NCBI RefSeq assembly: GCF_002834295.1
Contig: NZ_PISP01000001.1
Coordinates: 868,001 to 932,000 of the forward strand
Source: Rhodohalobacter barkolensis
GTDB taxonomy: Bacteria; Bacteroidota; Rhodothermia; Balneolales; Balneolaceae
Reading direction: 5' to 3'
DNA: 64,000 nucleotides
The notes under the pieces are model-generated. The model saw only the letters and a program-made list of their open reading frames with translations, was not told the origin of the DNA and made no database searches. Each line of letters opens with the position of its first letter. Position 1 is the first letter of the stretch. The position numbers and the translations under genes are program-made. This document shows positions 46,326-54,911 of this stretch, piece by piece.

Positions 46326-47132
46326 CTAATTTGAGCGCTCTACTTCCTGACTTAAATCTTTTCTTTCGATCCTGCTGGAATAGGTTTTATGCAAATCTTT
46401 TACTCTGTGAAAAAGTTCAGCAGCCAACTCTTTACGATCGTTTCGTTTCACAGACTGATCACCAAAATAAATATAAGCATCTGTTGAACGATTCCCTGCA
46501 AATTTAAAAAAATGACTTCCAAATGTAGAGTCCCCCCACCAACAGACACTGTTTATTGCATCTTCATCATTAGGTCCGGCAACATAATCGATATATGCAT
46601 AATGAACCGGCATATCACTTCTGGCAGGATGCTCTAAGATGGAAGGTTTAAACGGAAGAATATTCTCTCCACTTGAAGTTCTTCCCTCAGGAAATAGTAC
46701 AACTCCTTTATGTGAGGTAATTTGATTGGCAACCAAGTTGTTTACTCTCGCTACATCCGACTTACGTCTTCGATCAATAAAAATAACACCGAGTGTTTTT
46801 GCCATGGAACCGATGACTGGCCAATTCTTAATTTCTGCTTTAGCAACAAAGGTTGTATCCAATACTTTATGGTAGACCATGATATCTGCATAGCTGAGAT
46901 GATTACTGACCAGGAAAAATGGCGGTTTTGGAATCTTTCCTACTACGTGTACCCTGATGGACATAATTCTGCACACTGCAATACCCCAAAGATTCAGCCA
47001 ATAGTTTCTCCATTTGCCCGTTTCTGCATTGAATAATTTTAAGAAAAGGTGTCCGATAGCAAAACATCCATATAGAAAAAGAGTTGCCAGAATTGTAGAA
47101 AAAGTTTTAAAAAGTGCCCTTAAAAATTTCAT
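46326..47132 (-). CDS. 1-acyl-sn-glycerol-3-phosphate acyltransferase (PlsC-like)
   Basis: Membrane-associated acyltransferase of 268 aa acylating lysophosphatidate or a related lysophospholipid. The HX4D catalytic motif is in SNHLSYADIM, and the second and third blocks are in AKTLGVIFIDRRRKSD and LFPEGRTSSGENILPFKPSI. Two hydrophobic segments lie at the N terminus. It sits six nucleotides upstream of the hydrolase-DedA fusion, a pairing that suggests a shared role in phospholipid metabolism. Confidence 0.9.
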   Translation of the reverse strand: MKFLRALFKTFSTILATLFLYGCFAIGHLFLKLFNAETGKWRNYWLNLWGIAVCRIMSIRVHVVGKIPKPPFFLVSNHLSYADIMVYHKVLDTTFVAKAEIKNWPVIGSMAKTLGVIFIDRRRKSDVARVNNLVANQITSHKGVVLFPEGRTSSGENILPFKPSILEHPARSDMPVHYAYIDYVAGPNDEDAINSVCWWGDSTFGSHFFKFAGNRSTDAYIYFGDQSVKRNDRKELAAELFHRVKDLHKTYSSRIERKDLSQEVERSN

Positions 47133-47401
47133 GCCACAAAAATAACTTTTTATCTATTAAAGAACAGATTTATAACTGCTGATTCGTAGCATTTAAACAC
47201 TTTTATCTTTAGACATTTTGTGGATCTTACAAAATCTAAATACTGCCCAGCTGTTCCGGGGAATAGGATGACTCAATTCTTCATTTGAATGCTTTTATTC
47301 CTTGATATCCGTAAACATTTTCTACATTAGGGGATCTTATTTGTATTTTAACACGTTATCCTATCAAAACAGAAATTCCATAAAATTGCTATCAAGCATT
47401 A

Positions 47402-48217
47402 ATGCTATACAGTAAGTCATTTTACAATGGTGATGATCGGGACTGGGTGGTTTTTGTCCACGGTGCAGGCGGTTCATCATCGATCTGGTTTCAGCAACTG
47501 AAAGCTTACAAAGATGAATTCAACGTGCTGTTAGTTGATCTCAGAGGACACGGAAAGTCTAAAGAGATGAGTACAATGAAGAAGTATTACAAGGAGAAGT
47601 ACACATTTAAAACTGTTAGTCATGACGTGCTTGAAGTATTAAAGAATATGGGTATTCAAAAAGCTCATTTTGTGGGTGTTTCCCTGGGTACGATTATCAT
47701 ACGTTCGATAGCTGAAATAAAACCCGAAGTTGTGAAATCCGCCATCATGTGCGGTGCAATTACACGATTGGATGTTCGCAGCAGAGTTTTGGTTTGGCTC
47801 GGTCATACATTTAAAAAAGTGGTTCCTTTTATCTGGCTTTATAAACTTTTTGCCTGGGTAATCATGCCAAAAAAGAATCATGAAGAATCTCGATTACTTT
47901 TCGTGAAGGACGCTAAAAATCTTGCCCGTAAAGAGTTTTTAAAATGGTTTAGGTTAACCTATGATGTCAATCCGCTATTGAGGTATTTTAAAGAGAAAGA
48001 GATGGAGGCGCCTACCCTTTACATAATGGGCGAAGAGGATCATATGTTTCTTCCTCCGGTTAAAAAGATGATCAAGGATTTTAACCACAGCAAATTAGTA
48101 GTTGTTGAAGGAAGCGGCCACGTCGTTAATGTGGATAAACCTGATGAATTCAATCGCATTACCTTGGAATATTTAAAACGCCAATCTCAAAAAGTTGCTG
48201 ATGCAGAATCAGCATAG
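47402..48217 (+). CDS. Alpha/beta-hydrolase fold protein, intact triad
   Basis: A 271-residue serine hydrolase-like protein. The oxyanion region is VVFVHGAGGSSSIW, the nucleophile elbow is GVSLG (Ser94), the acid is in YIMGEEDHMFLPP and the His in VVEGSGHVVNVDKP. Contrast with the two degenerate relatives in this window. The substrate is unknown; C-C bond or ester hydrolase by family. It stands alone between a divergent acyltransferase and a terminator shared with the pilus operon. Confidence 0.87.
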   Translation: MLYSKSFYNGDDRDWVVFVHGAGGSSSIWFQQLKAYKDEFNVLLVDLRGHGKSKEMSTMKKYYKEKYTFKTVSHDVLEVLKNMGIQKAHFVGVSLGTIIIRSIAEIKPEVVKSAIMCGAITRLDVRSRVLVWLGHTFKKVVPFIWLYKLFAWVIMPKKNHEESRLLFVKDAKNLARKEFLKWFRLTYDVNPLLRYFKEKEMEAPTLYIMGEEDHMFLPPVKKMIKDFNHSKLVVVEGSGHVVNVDKPDEFNRITLEYLKRQSQKVADAESA

Positions 48218-48233
48218 GCATTATATCAAGCAT

Positions 48234-48273
48234 AAAAAAACCTGTCGAATATCTAAATTCTGACAGGTTTTTT
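48234..48273. terminator. Bidirectional terminator between hydrolase and pilus locus
   Basis: A-rich 5' flank, stem CCTGTC / GACAGG (extended by AAAAAA / TTTTTT) and T-rich tail in both orientations. It separates the plus-strand hydrolase from the convergent secretin gene. Confidence 0.88.
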
Positions 48274-48298
48274 GTGTATCCATTCGAAATTAATCCAA

Positions 48299-50191
48299 CT
48301 ATCTGCTTCTATCCAATCGAGTTTCATTGATAATTCTCGATAACCAAGCCTCTGCCTGAACATCGGCTTGAATTTCACGAGTATAAGCAATGGCTTCTTC
48401 CGGATCTTCAAATCCTTCATAGGCTACAAAGTAATAATCGGATTCCGGGTTATAGAGCATATGAGCATCGTAACCTCTATCAACCATTCGGGCAAACAAA
48501 CGATCTGCATTATCTTTTACGAGGAATGAACCGCCAATTACATAAAATTCAAGATTGCTGTAATCTCCATTCATATTCGTCATTTCCACTTCTCGCCACT
48601 CACCGGAGTATTGAGACAGGTCACGACCTCTAACAGCACCTTCTTGCAACTGACGTGATTCAAGTTCAGCTCTCATTCTACTAATTTCTTCGGGATTAAC
48701 CGTTTGAGGTGTAGTTCTTAACTCAACTTCTTCCTCTACTACATTTACATTATCTGTAGTCACCTCCTCTTCAGACTCATTTTGAGTGTCAGAATCATCT
48801 ATGATACCTGATCCAAGAATTGGCTCCGGTGATTCTGGACTAATATATTCAAAACGATTTCTATGACGCTGCTGAGCTTGATTGACAAGATCCTGTTGTG
48901 ACTGAAACTGTTTTGCAAATCGCTCAGAAATCGGGTCTTCAAGTTCTGCTTGCAGAAGAACAATCAGCTCATTTTCCTGAATATCTGATGAATTGTAGCC
49001 AAAGAGATATTTTAGGCCGAAAAACCAACCGGGCAAATCCTTCAGGATTGGAATTCCACGACGAACTTTTGCCTCCTCCGTACGGTACAGCCCGGCAATC
49101 ACCGTGCTTTCTCCATCTAAAAGAAGAGCATGAGTACTTGCAGTCTGTTTACTAATTACGGTACTCACAGGATCGGGCTGAGCAGATGAACGTTCTGCTT
49201 CAATTTCCATGTATATCAGTGTCGTATCTGCATACTCTACAATTTGTGGTGTAACTTCGAGAATAGTACCCGTACTGAAAAATTGATCGGTAACGTTACC
49301 GGCAAAGTCTCTCTGTTTAATTGAAAAGTCTTCACCCACCTGAATTCTACCCTGTTCTCCGTTCATCACTTTAACGGAAGGTGTTGCAAGAATTTGTCCC
49401 AGGTTATCAGCTTCAAATGCACTGAAAAGGGCCTGTACTTCAATCCCGCTGCTACCCACTTCACCAAAATTCACTATGGAATTGAACACATTCTGAGATA
49501 CATTCTGAGCACCTCTGGCATTGATATTCACAAAACTGTTTTCAAATTCTGCCGTTGGGAACTGTCCACCTTCGGAACCACCCCCACCGCCTCCGCCTTC
49601 CTGGTTAACTAGATCACTCAGGTTTTCAGGAACTCCACTTGTTAATGTAGACCAGTCAACACCAATTTCGCGAAGAGCACGCTTACTGCCTTCAAAAAAC
49701 GTAGCGTTAATGCGGATTTCCCGGGTTCCGGTATTGATCAATAGCTCTGAATCGGTACCTTCGGGTGTTGCAGCTCCCGGTGCAGGCTCTTCACCTCTTC
49801 TTTGTACCTGCTGCTGTGCATCTGCCTCCTCTTTTGTCACAATTTCATATAAGTCAGCCTCTTCAAAAGCTACAAAATTCTGAACCCGAAGAATGTAATC
49901 CAATGCATCTCGCCAGTGCATGGCAGGCAGTGTTACCCCAATTGGGCCGGTGTAACCGGTTTTATCAATAATGAATTTATCTTCATAGTCCTGTGCAAAT
50001 TGATTCAATACATCAATTGCTTCAGTAAACGTGGTACGCCGATCAAATGCAATCATTTCATCGGGATTGCTATACTCCCTTGGCATACGATCCTGAGCCA
50101 TCGTGATATCAATCGCAGATGAAGCGATGAAAATAAGAATCAAAAAGGCTGCTGTTTTTGTACTTTTCATTTTATGTTTGATTGATTTCAT
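48299..50191 (-). CDS. pilQ: PilQ-like secretin with C-terminal SPOR domain
   Basis: Outer-membrane channel subunit for the pilus, 630 aa. Signal peptide about 1-32; N-terminal secretin/STN domain (about 45-120, FDRRTTFTEAIDVLNQFAQD); a poly-Gly linker at 199-206; secretin homology domain about 250-416 (GIEVQALFSAFEADNLGQIL, TSPxVKVMNGE-type segment, PILKDLPGWFFGLKYLFGY). After the barrel an acidic low-complexity linker (465-500) leads to a SPOR-type domain (about 547-622, LEFYVIGGSFLVKDNADRLF ... YYFVAYEGFEDPEEA). SPOR domains bind denuded peptidoglycan, so this secretin might self-anchor at the wall. The 5' ATG overlaps the stop of the PilO-PilP gene (ATGA). N-domain number is smaller than in Neisseria PilQ. 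Confidence 0.87.
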   Translation of the reverse strand: MKSIKHKMKSTKTAAFLILIFIASSAIDITMAQDRMPREYSNPDEMIAFDRRTTFTEAIDVLNQFAQDYEDKFIIDKTGYTGPIGVTLPAMHWRDALDYILRVQNFVAFEEADLYEIVTKEEADAQQQVQRRGEEPAPGAATPEGTDSELLINTGTREIRINATFFEGSKRALREIGVDWSTLTSGVPENLSDLVNQEGGGGGGGSEGGQFPTAEFENSFVNINARGAQNVSQNVFNSIVNFGEVGSSGIEVQALFSAFEADNLGQILATPSVKVMNGEQGRIQVGEDFSIKQRDFAGNVTDQFFSTGTILEVTPQIVEYADTTLIYMEIEAERSSAQPDPVSTVISKQTASTHALLLDGESTVIAGLYRTEEAKVRRGIPILKDLPGWFFGLKYLFGYNSSDIQENELIVLLQAELEDPISERFAKQFQSQQDLVNQAQQRHRNRFEYISPESPEPILGSGIIDDSDTQNESEEEVTTDNVNVVEEEVELRTTPQTVNPEEISRMRAELESRQLQEGAVRGRDLSQYSGEWREVEMTNMNGDYSNLEFYVIGGSFLVKDNADRLFARMVDRGYDAHMLYNPESDYYFVAYEGFEDPEEAIAYTREIQADVQAEAWLSRIINETRLDRSR

Positions 50192-51042
50192 CGTTGTACC
50201 TCCATTGTAACCACGTCAATGATGCCACCTCTGTTTAATCTGAATGTGGCAGATCCTTGTTGCATATTAATTTGTTCAAGTCTTCCTAAATAAACTCTGT
50301 CATTTTCACGAAGTGTAACCATACTGCCGGTTTGATCCATCAAATAGACAGCCGTAGATGTTAAACCGACAATTCGGCTCTGATCCACATCTGGAAGATT
50401 ATCCTCGTTTGGCGGAACATTTCGAATTAGCGGGAAGAATGGATTCTGGTTAGACTCATTCGTTCTGAAAGCAATATCGGGTGTTTGGTTATTGTTATCG
50501 AACACACCTACACGATCGTAATGACTCTGTAAACGAAACGTAAAATTAACATTTTGATACCCTTCTTCCTCGCCTGATGGAGTGAGTGAAATTCCATCAA
50601 TTTTTTGAACAGGTTCGCTGTACTCAATAGCATTAATAAAGCGAACCACATTTCTATAGGCCCCGGAACCGTTAATTTCTGAATTTATTACACCATACTG
50701 TTCAGAACTTGTGGAGTCAACAAAAGTAAAGTTAAAATTCACCCCTGACCCCTCATTGATGAGCGACAAGAACCGAAAGATTTCGTCGGCATTATTATTT
50801 GAGAAAATAGTTTTGTCAAAATCTTCTATAATCGATGATGCTTCGGCAAACTGTTCACGGAGCAATGGTACTTGTTCAGCGACTTGAAGATCTTGTTCAT
50901 AGTCGCGCTCCAGGTTTCCCTTTTGTTCTTCCAGCTGTTCAATTTCAGCCTTTTGTATGAAATGCATATATGCATACCCCCCTCCGTTGATAACCAACAG
51001 TGCCAATAGTAAAATGAGTGTATTTCGAAGACCGTACGACAT
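50188..51042 (-). CDS. PilO-like pilus alignment protein with PilP-like C terminus (fusion)
   Basis: A 284-aa inner-membrane protein. A short N terminus and one transmembrane helix (about 9-28) precede a coiled-coil and ferredoxin-like PilO periplasmic domain (about 30-190). Residues about 225-284 (SRIVGLTSTAVYLMDQTGS ... RVYLGRLEQI ... RLNRGGIIDVVTMEV) form a beta-rich domain like the PilP/GspC HR domain that docks to the secretin N0 domain. No separate pilP is present, so the two functions appear merged in one chain. It overlaps pilQ by four nucleotides and follows pilMN by 14 nt. Confidence 0.82.
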   Translation of the reverse strand: MSYGLRNTLILLLALLVINGGGYAYMHFIQKAEIEQLEEQKGNLERDYEQDLQVAEQVPLLREQFAEASSIIEDFDKTIFSNNNADEIFRFLSLINEGSGVNFNFTFVDSTSSEQYGVINSEINGSGAYRNVVRFINAIEYSEPVQKIDGISLTPSGEEEGYQNVNFTFRLQSHYDRVGVFDNNNQTPDIAFRTNESNQNPFFPLIRNVPPNEDNLPDVDQSRIVGLTSTAVYLMDQTGSMVTLRENDRVYLGRLEQINMQQGSATFRLNRGGIIDVVTMEVQR

Positions 51043-51056
51043 AGACTTTTTCTAAT

Positions 51057-52760
51057 TTAGTTTATTAAATCATTAAGACTTCGAACATTATCAGGTGTAT
51101 ACATATTTTCATCTTCAATGACAGACCGAATCATCATATTAAAGAAAAAGACCTCTCTTTCCCGCACCTCTTCACGGCTGACAGAAAGCAGAGTAACTGA
51201 ATCAAACTGATTCGCCAATTGAGGAATACGTTCACGGTTCAATGAATATCCATCAACCATAATAACGTCATTATTTTGCCTAAAGGAGTTGATCCAAAGT
51301 CCGCCAACTTCCTCCGCTGCACGATTGAAATGATCAACCGTAACGGACCATTTGATATTTTCCGCACTCAGATCGCCCAAAAGCTGCAGTTGATTTTGCA
51401 TCTGGCCCAACTGCATTGTCAGTTCTTCTGATTCCTCAACTAAGGGTTGTAATTGCTGAATTTCACTCTGTAAACGATTGTTCTGCTGCTCAAGCTGTTC
51501 AATCTCACCGGCATACTGTTGGTAGAAATGGTTCAGAACAATCGGACTGGCTCCGATTAAAACCAACAGAATAAAGCCATGCCACTGTAGTTTAAATATT
51601 TTCTGTCGGTCCGAAATATATTCTGGCAGAAAAGAAACAGTCGGGTATTCACTATTCCCGATATTTGCAGCAGTAGTGGCAATCCCGATTGCCGTTGTAT
51701 ATCCGGGAATGATATCCTTAATTCCTTCTTCGTAAGTGATCAGTTCAGAATCAAATCTGAAGTCTTCGACTTTCAGATCAGGAAAATTCTTTCTGAAGAA
51801 ATCGGTTGCATCTTCACCAATTGTATTGTTATAGATCACAAATCGATCCAGACCGGGAATTTCACCGGTATCCAATTGAAAAAGTACTTTTGAAAATATG
51901 GTATTCAGGAAGTTCTTGTCGTTCGTACCTTCATTGATTACCGGAGATACCTGAAGTATTTCGTGTCCCCTCACAAAAACCATCCGGCACTTATCGGGGC
52001 TGAACTGTACTAAACCGGTAATTTTTTGATCCTCTTTTTCGTAATGATTTCTGAAGAGCCCAACCATTACTACTTCATCCGGTACAACATCATTGATAAA
52101 ATATTTCTCACCAAAACGATCCGTTGCTCGATTCACCAATTGAAGTGTAGGTGACTCTTCATCAATGGATGCAATTACCAGATTACCATTATCCCTTAGA
52201 AAATATTGATATAGATCTTTATTAGGCTCTGTTCCATAAATTGCTTCAAGCTTTTCAGTAACAGCTTGCTGCACCTCTTTTTTCTTCAGCTCTTTAAAAT
52301 TTTCAGTCTTTACAATCTGAAATATTGTATTTCCCGCTTCAATATTGAGAGAAAGCTGTACTTTATTCTTCTTAAAATCATCAAGGTACTGAACAATGAG
52401 TTCCTCATTGGTTTTAACCATGGAAGACTCTTCAACAAGGTCCGGTTCTTCAAAATCTTTTATTGGAGAGTCATCAAGATCATCTAAATCAATCTCAGCA
52501 AGTTCATCCAGACCTGAATCATCCTCATCTTCGTCTAAATCCAGTCCGAAAATGTCATCAGAATCTTCTTCATTAAAAACATCTTCACTGGAGATCTCTT
52601 CCTCCAATGCAGACTCTTTTCTTTCAGATTTTATAGGATCAATTAGTTTCAATTTATCCAGCCTCAAAAGTTGAAAACCTTTTTTATGAGGCTTAATCCG
52701 GGCTATCTTAAGATGATCGCCTTCAAGACTAATGCCAATATATTCACGAGATTTAAACAT
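51057..52760 (-). CDS. PilM-PilN fusion
   Basis: A 567-residue protein joining the cytoplasmic actin-like PilM and the bitopic PilN. EYIGISLEGDHLKIARI (residues 6-22) is the N-terminal strand of PilM-type ATPases. It is interrupted by a strongly acidic Asp/Glu/Ser-rich insertion (about 50-115), then the PilM core continues to about 385. A transmembrane helix (about 391-412), a coiled coil (413-463) and a PilN-type ferredoxin-like periplasmic domain follow. The usual PilM-PilN interaction, where PilN's cytoplasmic tail binds PilM, would be covalent here. The ATP-binding motif of PilM is not obviously canonical. 14 nt before PilOP and 20 nt after pilT. Confidence 0.85.
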   Translation of the reverse strand: MFKSREYIGISLEGDHLKIARIKPHKKGFQLLRLDKLKLIDPIKSERKESALEEEISSEDVFNEEDSDDIFGLDLDEDEDDSGLDELAEIDLDDLDDSPIKDFEEPDLVEESSMVKTNEELIVQYLDDFKKNKVQLSLNIEAGNTIFQIVKTENFKELKKKEVQQAVTEKLEAIYGTEPNKDLYQYFLRDNGNLVIASIDEESPTLQLVNRATDRFGEKYFINDVVPDEVVMVGLFRNHYEKEDQKITGLVQFSPDKCRMVFVRGHEILQVSPVINEGTNDKNFLNTIFSKVLFQLDTGEIPGLDRFVIYNNTIGEDATDFFRKNFPDLKVEDFRFDSELITYEEGIKDIIPGYTTAIGIATTAANIGNSEYPTVSFLPEYISDRQKIFKLQWHGFILLVLIGASPIVLNHFYQQYAGEIEQLEQQNNRLQSEIQQLQPLVEESEELTMQLGQMQNQLQLLGDLSAENIKWSVTVDHFNRAAEEVGGLWINSFRQNNDVIMVDGYSLNRERIPQLANQFDSVTLLSVSREEVREREVFFFNMMIRSVIEDENMYTPDNVRSLNDLIN

Positions 52761-52780
52761 CCGGTATACGTTATGTTAGT

Positions 52781-54022
52781 CTAATCCAACTCGTTGAAAA
52801 GTTGTTGAATCCGTTTTTTGTTGTTTGCGTTATTAAATGCTTCTTCTTTGGAAATGCGGCCTTCATCATAGAGCCGTTTCAAATCCTGCTCCATGGTGTT
52901 CATGCCCAGTTCACTTCCCTCATTCAGCATCTGATAAATTTCATTTACGTTATTATTTCGAATCGCTGCCCGAATTGAGGGAGTTACCAACAGTACCTCC
53001 TTGGCCAAAACACGTTTTCCATCAAGGCTTGATACGAGTTTTTGACTGATAACACAAGTCAAAACATCTGCAAGTCGATTTCTTACCCGATCCTGTTCCT
53101 CAGTTGGCACCTCACCCAATATACGCTCAATACTTTCCATAGCCGAGGAGGTGTGAAGCGTACCAAAAGTTTTGTGTCCGGAGTCTGTAATTTCAAGAGT
53201 AGTGGTAATGGTTTCCGGATCACGAAGCTCACCAATCACAATAACATCCGGATCCTGACGCAGTGCCTGTATGGCTCCATCTTTAAATGACGTTACATCC
53301 CGTCCTACTTCCCTGTGCCTGATCACGCTGCGTATTGGGTTGTGAATCAATTCAACCGGAGAGGCGATGACAACAATGTGAGCATCTACGGTTCGGTTAT
53401 TCGCATCAATAATTGTATCCAGTGTACTGGATTTACCTGAACCGGTTATACCAGTAACCAGTGTCAGTCCATATTTGTAATACTTGAGACTCAGAGCTTT
53501 TGCAATTTCGGGATGGACACCGAGTGTTTTAAACGGTCTGATTTCGGTGTCGATCTTACGCATATTAAGCGCCAGGGCCTCCAGATCCATATACATATTA
53601 GCACGGTAACGGCGGTTTCTGTTACCGTCCGTTTCAATCGTATAGGAAAAGTCGAGACTCTTTTTGTTCAGCAGCTGGTCGCGCTGAGTTTGAGTAAGAG
53701 CATTGTGAAGAAGAACGTCAGTCTCTCCGATGGGTAACTCAGCCTCCATCTTTAACGGAGATTTTTTACCAAAAACCCTGTACCAGATTTTACCTGAACA
53801 GCCATGACCTCCAATATCGATATCGGAGGCCTCAATTTTTTCCATGTAAACCAGAAATGCATTGAGGGATTTTCTAAGGGTCTTTCTCTCCTCTTCCGGC
53901 AGGTTGTTAACCATATCGCCAATAGCCGCGTGATACTCTAATCCTTTTTTTGATTCGGGTATCTGAGATACAATTTTTCCGCAAATTTCCCGGATAGGTT
54001 TAAAAGATATCGATGTACTCAT
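52781..54022 (-). CDS. pilT: PilT-like retraction ATPase with atypical Asp box
   Basis: AAA+-like hexameric secretion ATPase, 413 aa. Walker A is GITGSGKSST (191-200), Walker B DVIVIGELRD (259-268, catalytic Glu265) and the His box TFGTLHTSSAM (285-295). The Asp box, normally IEDPVEY-like, reads VIASPVELIH (218-227), lacking the adjacent acidic pair. The N-terminal PAS-like region is longer than in typical PilT (about 345 aa). It is upstream of pilMN with the same orientation. PilT would power pilus retraction; PilU or another accessory ATPase is a lesser possibility. Confidence 0.85.
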   Translation of the reverse strand: MSTSISFKPIREICGKIVSQIPESKKGLEYHAAIGDMVNNLPEEERKTLRKSLNAFLVYMEKIEASDIDIGGHGCSGKIWYRVFGKKSPLKMEAELPIGETDVLLHNALTQTQRDQLLNKKSLDFSYTIETDGNRNRRYRANMYMDLEALALNMRKIDTEIRPFKTLGVHPEIAKALSLKYYKYGLTLVTGITGSGKSSTLDTIIDANNRTVDAHIVVIASPVELIHNPIRSVIRHREVGRDVTSFKDGAIQALRQDPDVIVIGELRDPETITTTLEITDSGHKTFGTLHTSSAMESIERILGEVPTEEQDRVRNRLADVLTCVISQKLVSSLDGKRVLAKEVLLVTPSIRAAIRNNNVNEIYQMLNEGSELGMNTMEQDLKRLYDEGRISKEEAFNNANNKKRIQQLFNELD

Positions 54023-54384
54023 GCAGGACTATTAGTTAGATCGTTAACCGAATATAAATAAAGTAGATGATTTTTAATTTTGAAAATAATAAGCAGTACT
54101 AAATGGATTGAAAACCTATAAATTTTTTACACGCCTAAAACACATTATTAAGTACTAAGAGGCTTTAAAATACCGTCATTCTGATCCCGAGCATTCGGGA
54201 GAAGAATCTGAATTAGATTAAATCTCCTTAAAAGAGATCCTTCACTTCGTTCAGGATGACTATTTCAGTTTTTCAAAGCATTATAATAAGCGATACTCAG
54301 ATTCCATTGAATCCGTAAACTACTACTAAAGAGTACCCAAAACAGCGATTGTTACAAATTATCTGAACCTAAAAGAGTACTAAA
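54023..54384. other. Gene-free gap between pilT and the cNMP-binding protein gene (362 nt)
   Basis: AT-rich gap with no supported ORF. Most of it may carry the promoter and 5' region of pilT (minus strand). It contains an 86-bp interspersed palindromic repeat at 54175-54260, listed separately. No intrinsic terminator or riboswitch was recognised. Confidence 0.6.
54175..54260. repeat. Interspersed palindromic repeat, copy 1
   Basis: Begins GTCATTCTGATCCC and ends TTCAGGATGAC, so the ends are inverted; internal AAGAATCT and AGATCCTT continue the inverted relationship. It resembles the short intergenic palindromic repeats common in Bacteroidota. Copies with related termini occur at 61789, 61976 and 62270 in this window. 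Confidence 0.7.
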
Positions 54385-54891
54385 TTACTTCCAGCTTTCA
54401 TTCCCCAAAAGCCTCTTTTTCAAATTCAAAAGCTGGATGTTCATATTTTCAATTTTCTTCTGCTGTATTTCAATAATATTCTTCGTGAAAATGTTAAAAA
54501 GCTTTTCCGGACGTCGTCTGAAATAGTTTAGCACATCATATCTCTGAAAAGCCAGCAAAATGGCATTCTCTTCACATACTACTTTTGCCATTCGGTTCTG
54601 TTTACTAAAAAGAAATGTTTCCCCTATAAAACTGCCTTCATCCAGCACAGCAAGCTGAATTTCATCTTTCCACACACCAACTTTCCCCTCACCAACCAGA
54701 TAGGCCGTCTGAACCCGATCATGTTCATTCACAATCGTTTCACCCCGGAGGAATCGCTCTTCATTCCCCAGTTCCAAAAATGATAGAACATCCTCATAGT
54801 GGAAATTTTTTAAAAGATGCGGCGGATCCTTTAATAAATTCCGCATATAAAGTGGCATCATATTTAGTTTGTTACTGTCCGATCTGGTCAT
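54385..54891 (-). CDS. Stand-alone cyclic-nucleotide-binding-like protein in pilus locus
   Basis: About 168 aa from the ATG at 54891 (GTG at 54900 possible). A CRP/FNR-type beta-barrel effector domain (about 20-130; core GETIVNEHDRVQTAYLVGEG, EGSFIGETFLF) is followed by a short helical, basic coiled-coil tail with no helix-turn-helix. It therefore cannot be a classical CRP transcription factor. The phosphate-binding cassette of true cAMP receptors (GELALL-R-A) is only partly matched by GSFIGETFLFSKQNRMAK, so ligand binding is uncertain. Located directly 3' to pilB (20 nt), it may adjust the pilus ATPases in response to a nucleotide second messenger; this is inference. Confidence 0.8.
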   Translation of the reverse strand: MTRSDSNKLNMMPLYMRNLLKDPPHLLKNFHYEDVLSFLELGNEERFLRGETIVNEHDRVQTAYLVGEGKVGVWKDEIQLAVLDEGSFIGETFLFSKQNRMAKVVCEENAILLAFQRYDVLNYFRRRPEKLFNIFTKNIIEIQQKKIENMNIQLLNLKKRLLGNESWK

Positions 54892-54911
54892 ATTAGTCAC
54901 CTACGCTTCAA

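Noticed and set aside
48234-48273. Attenuator or riboswitch for pilQ
   Set aside because: The hairpin lies downstream of pilQ, not in its leader, and is a convergent terminator.
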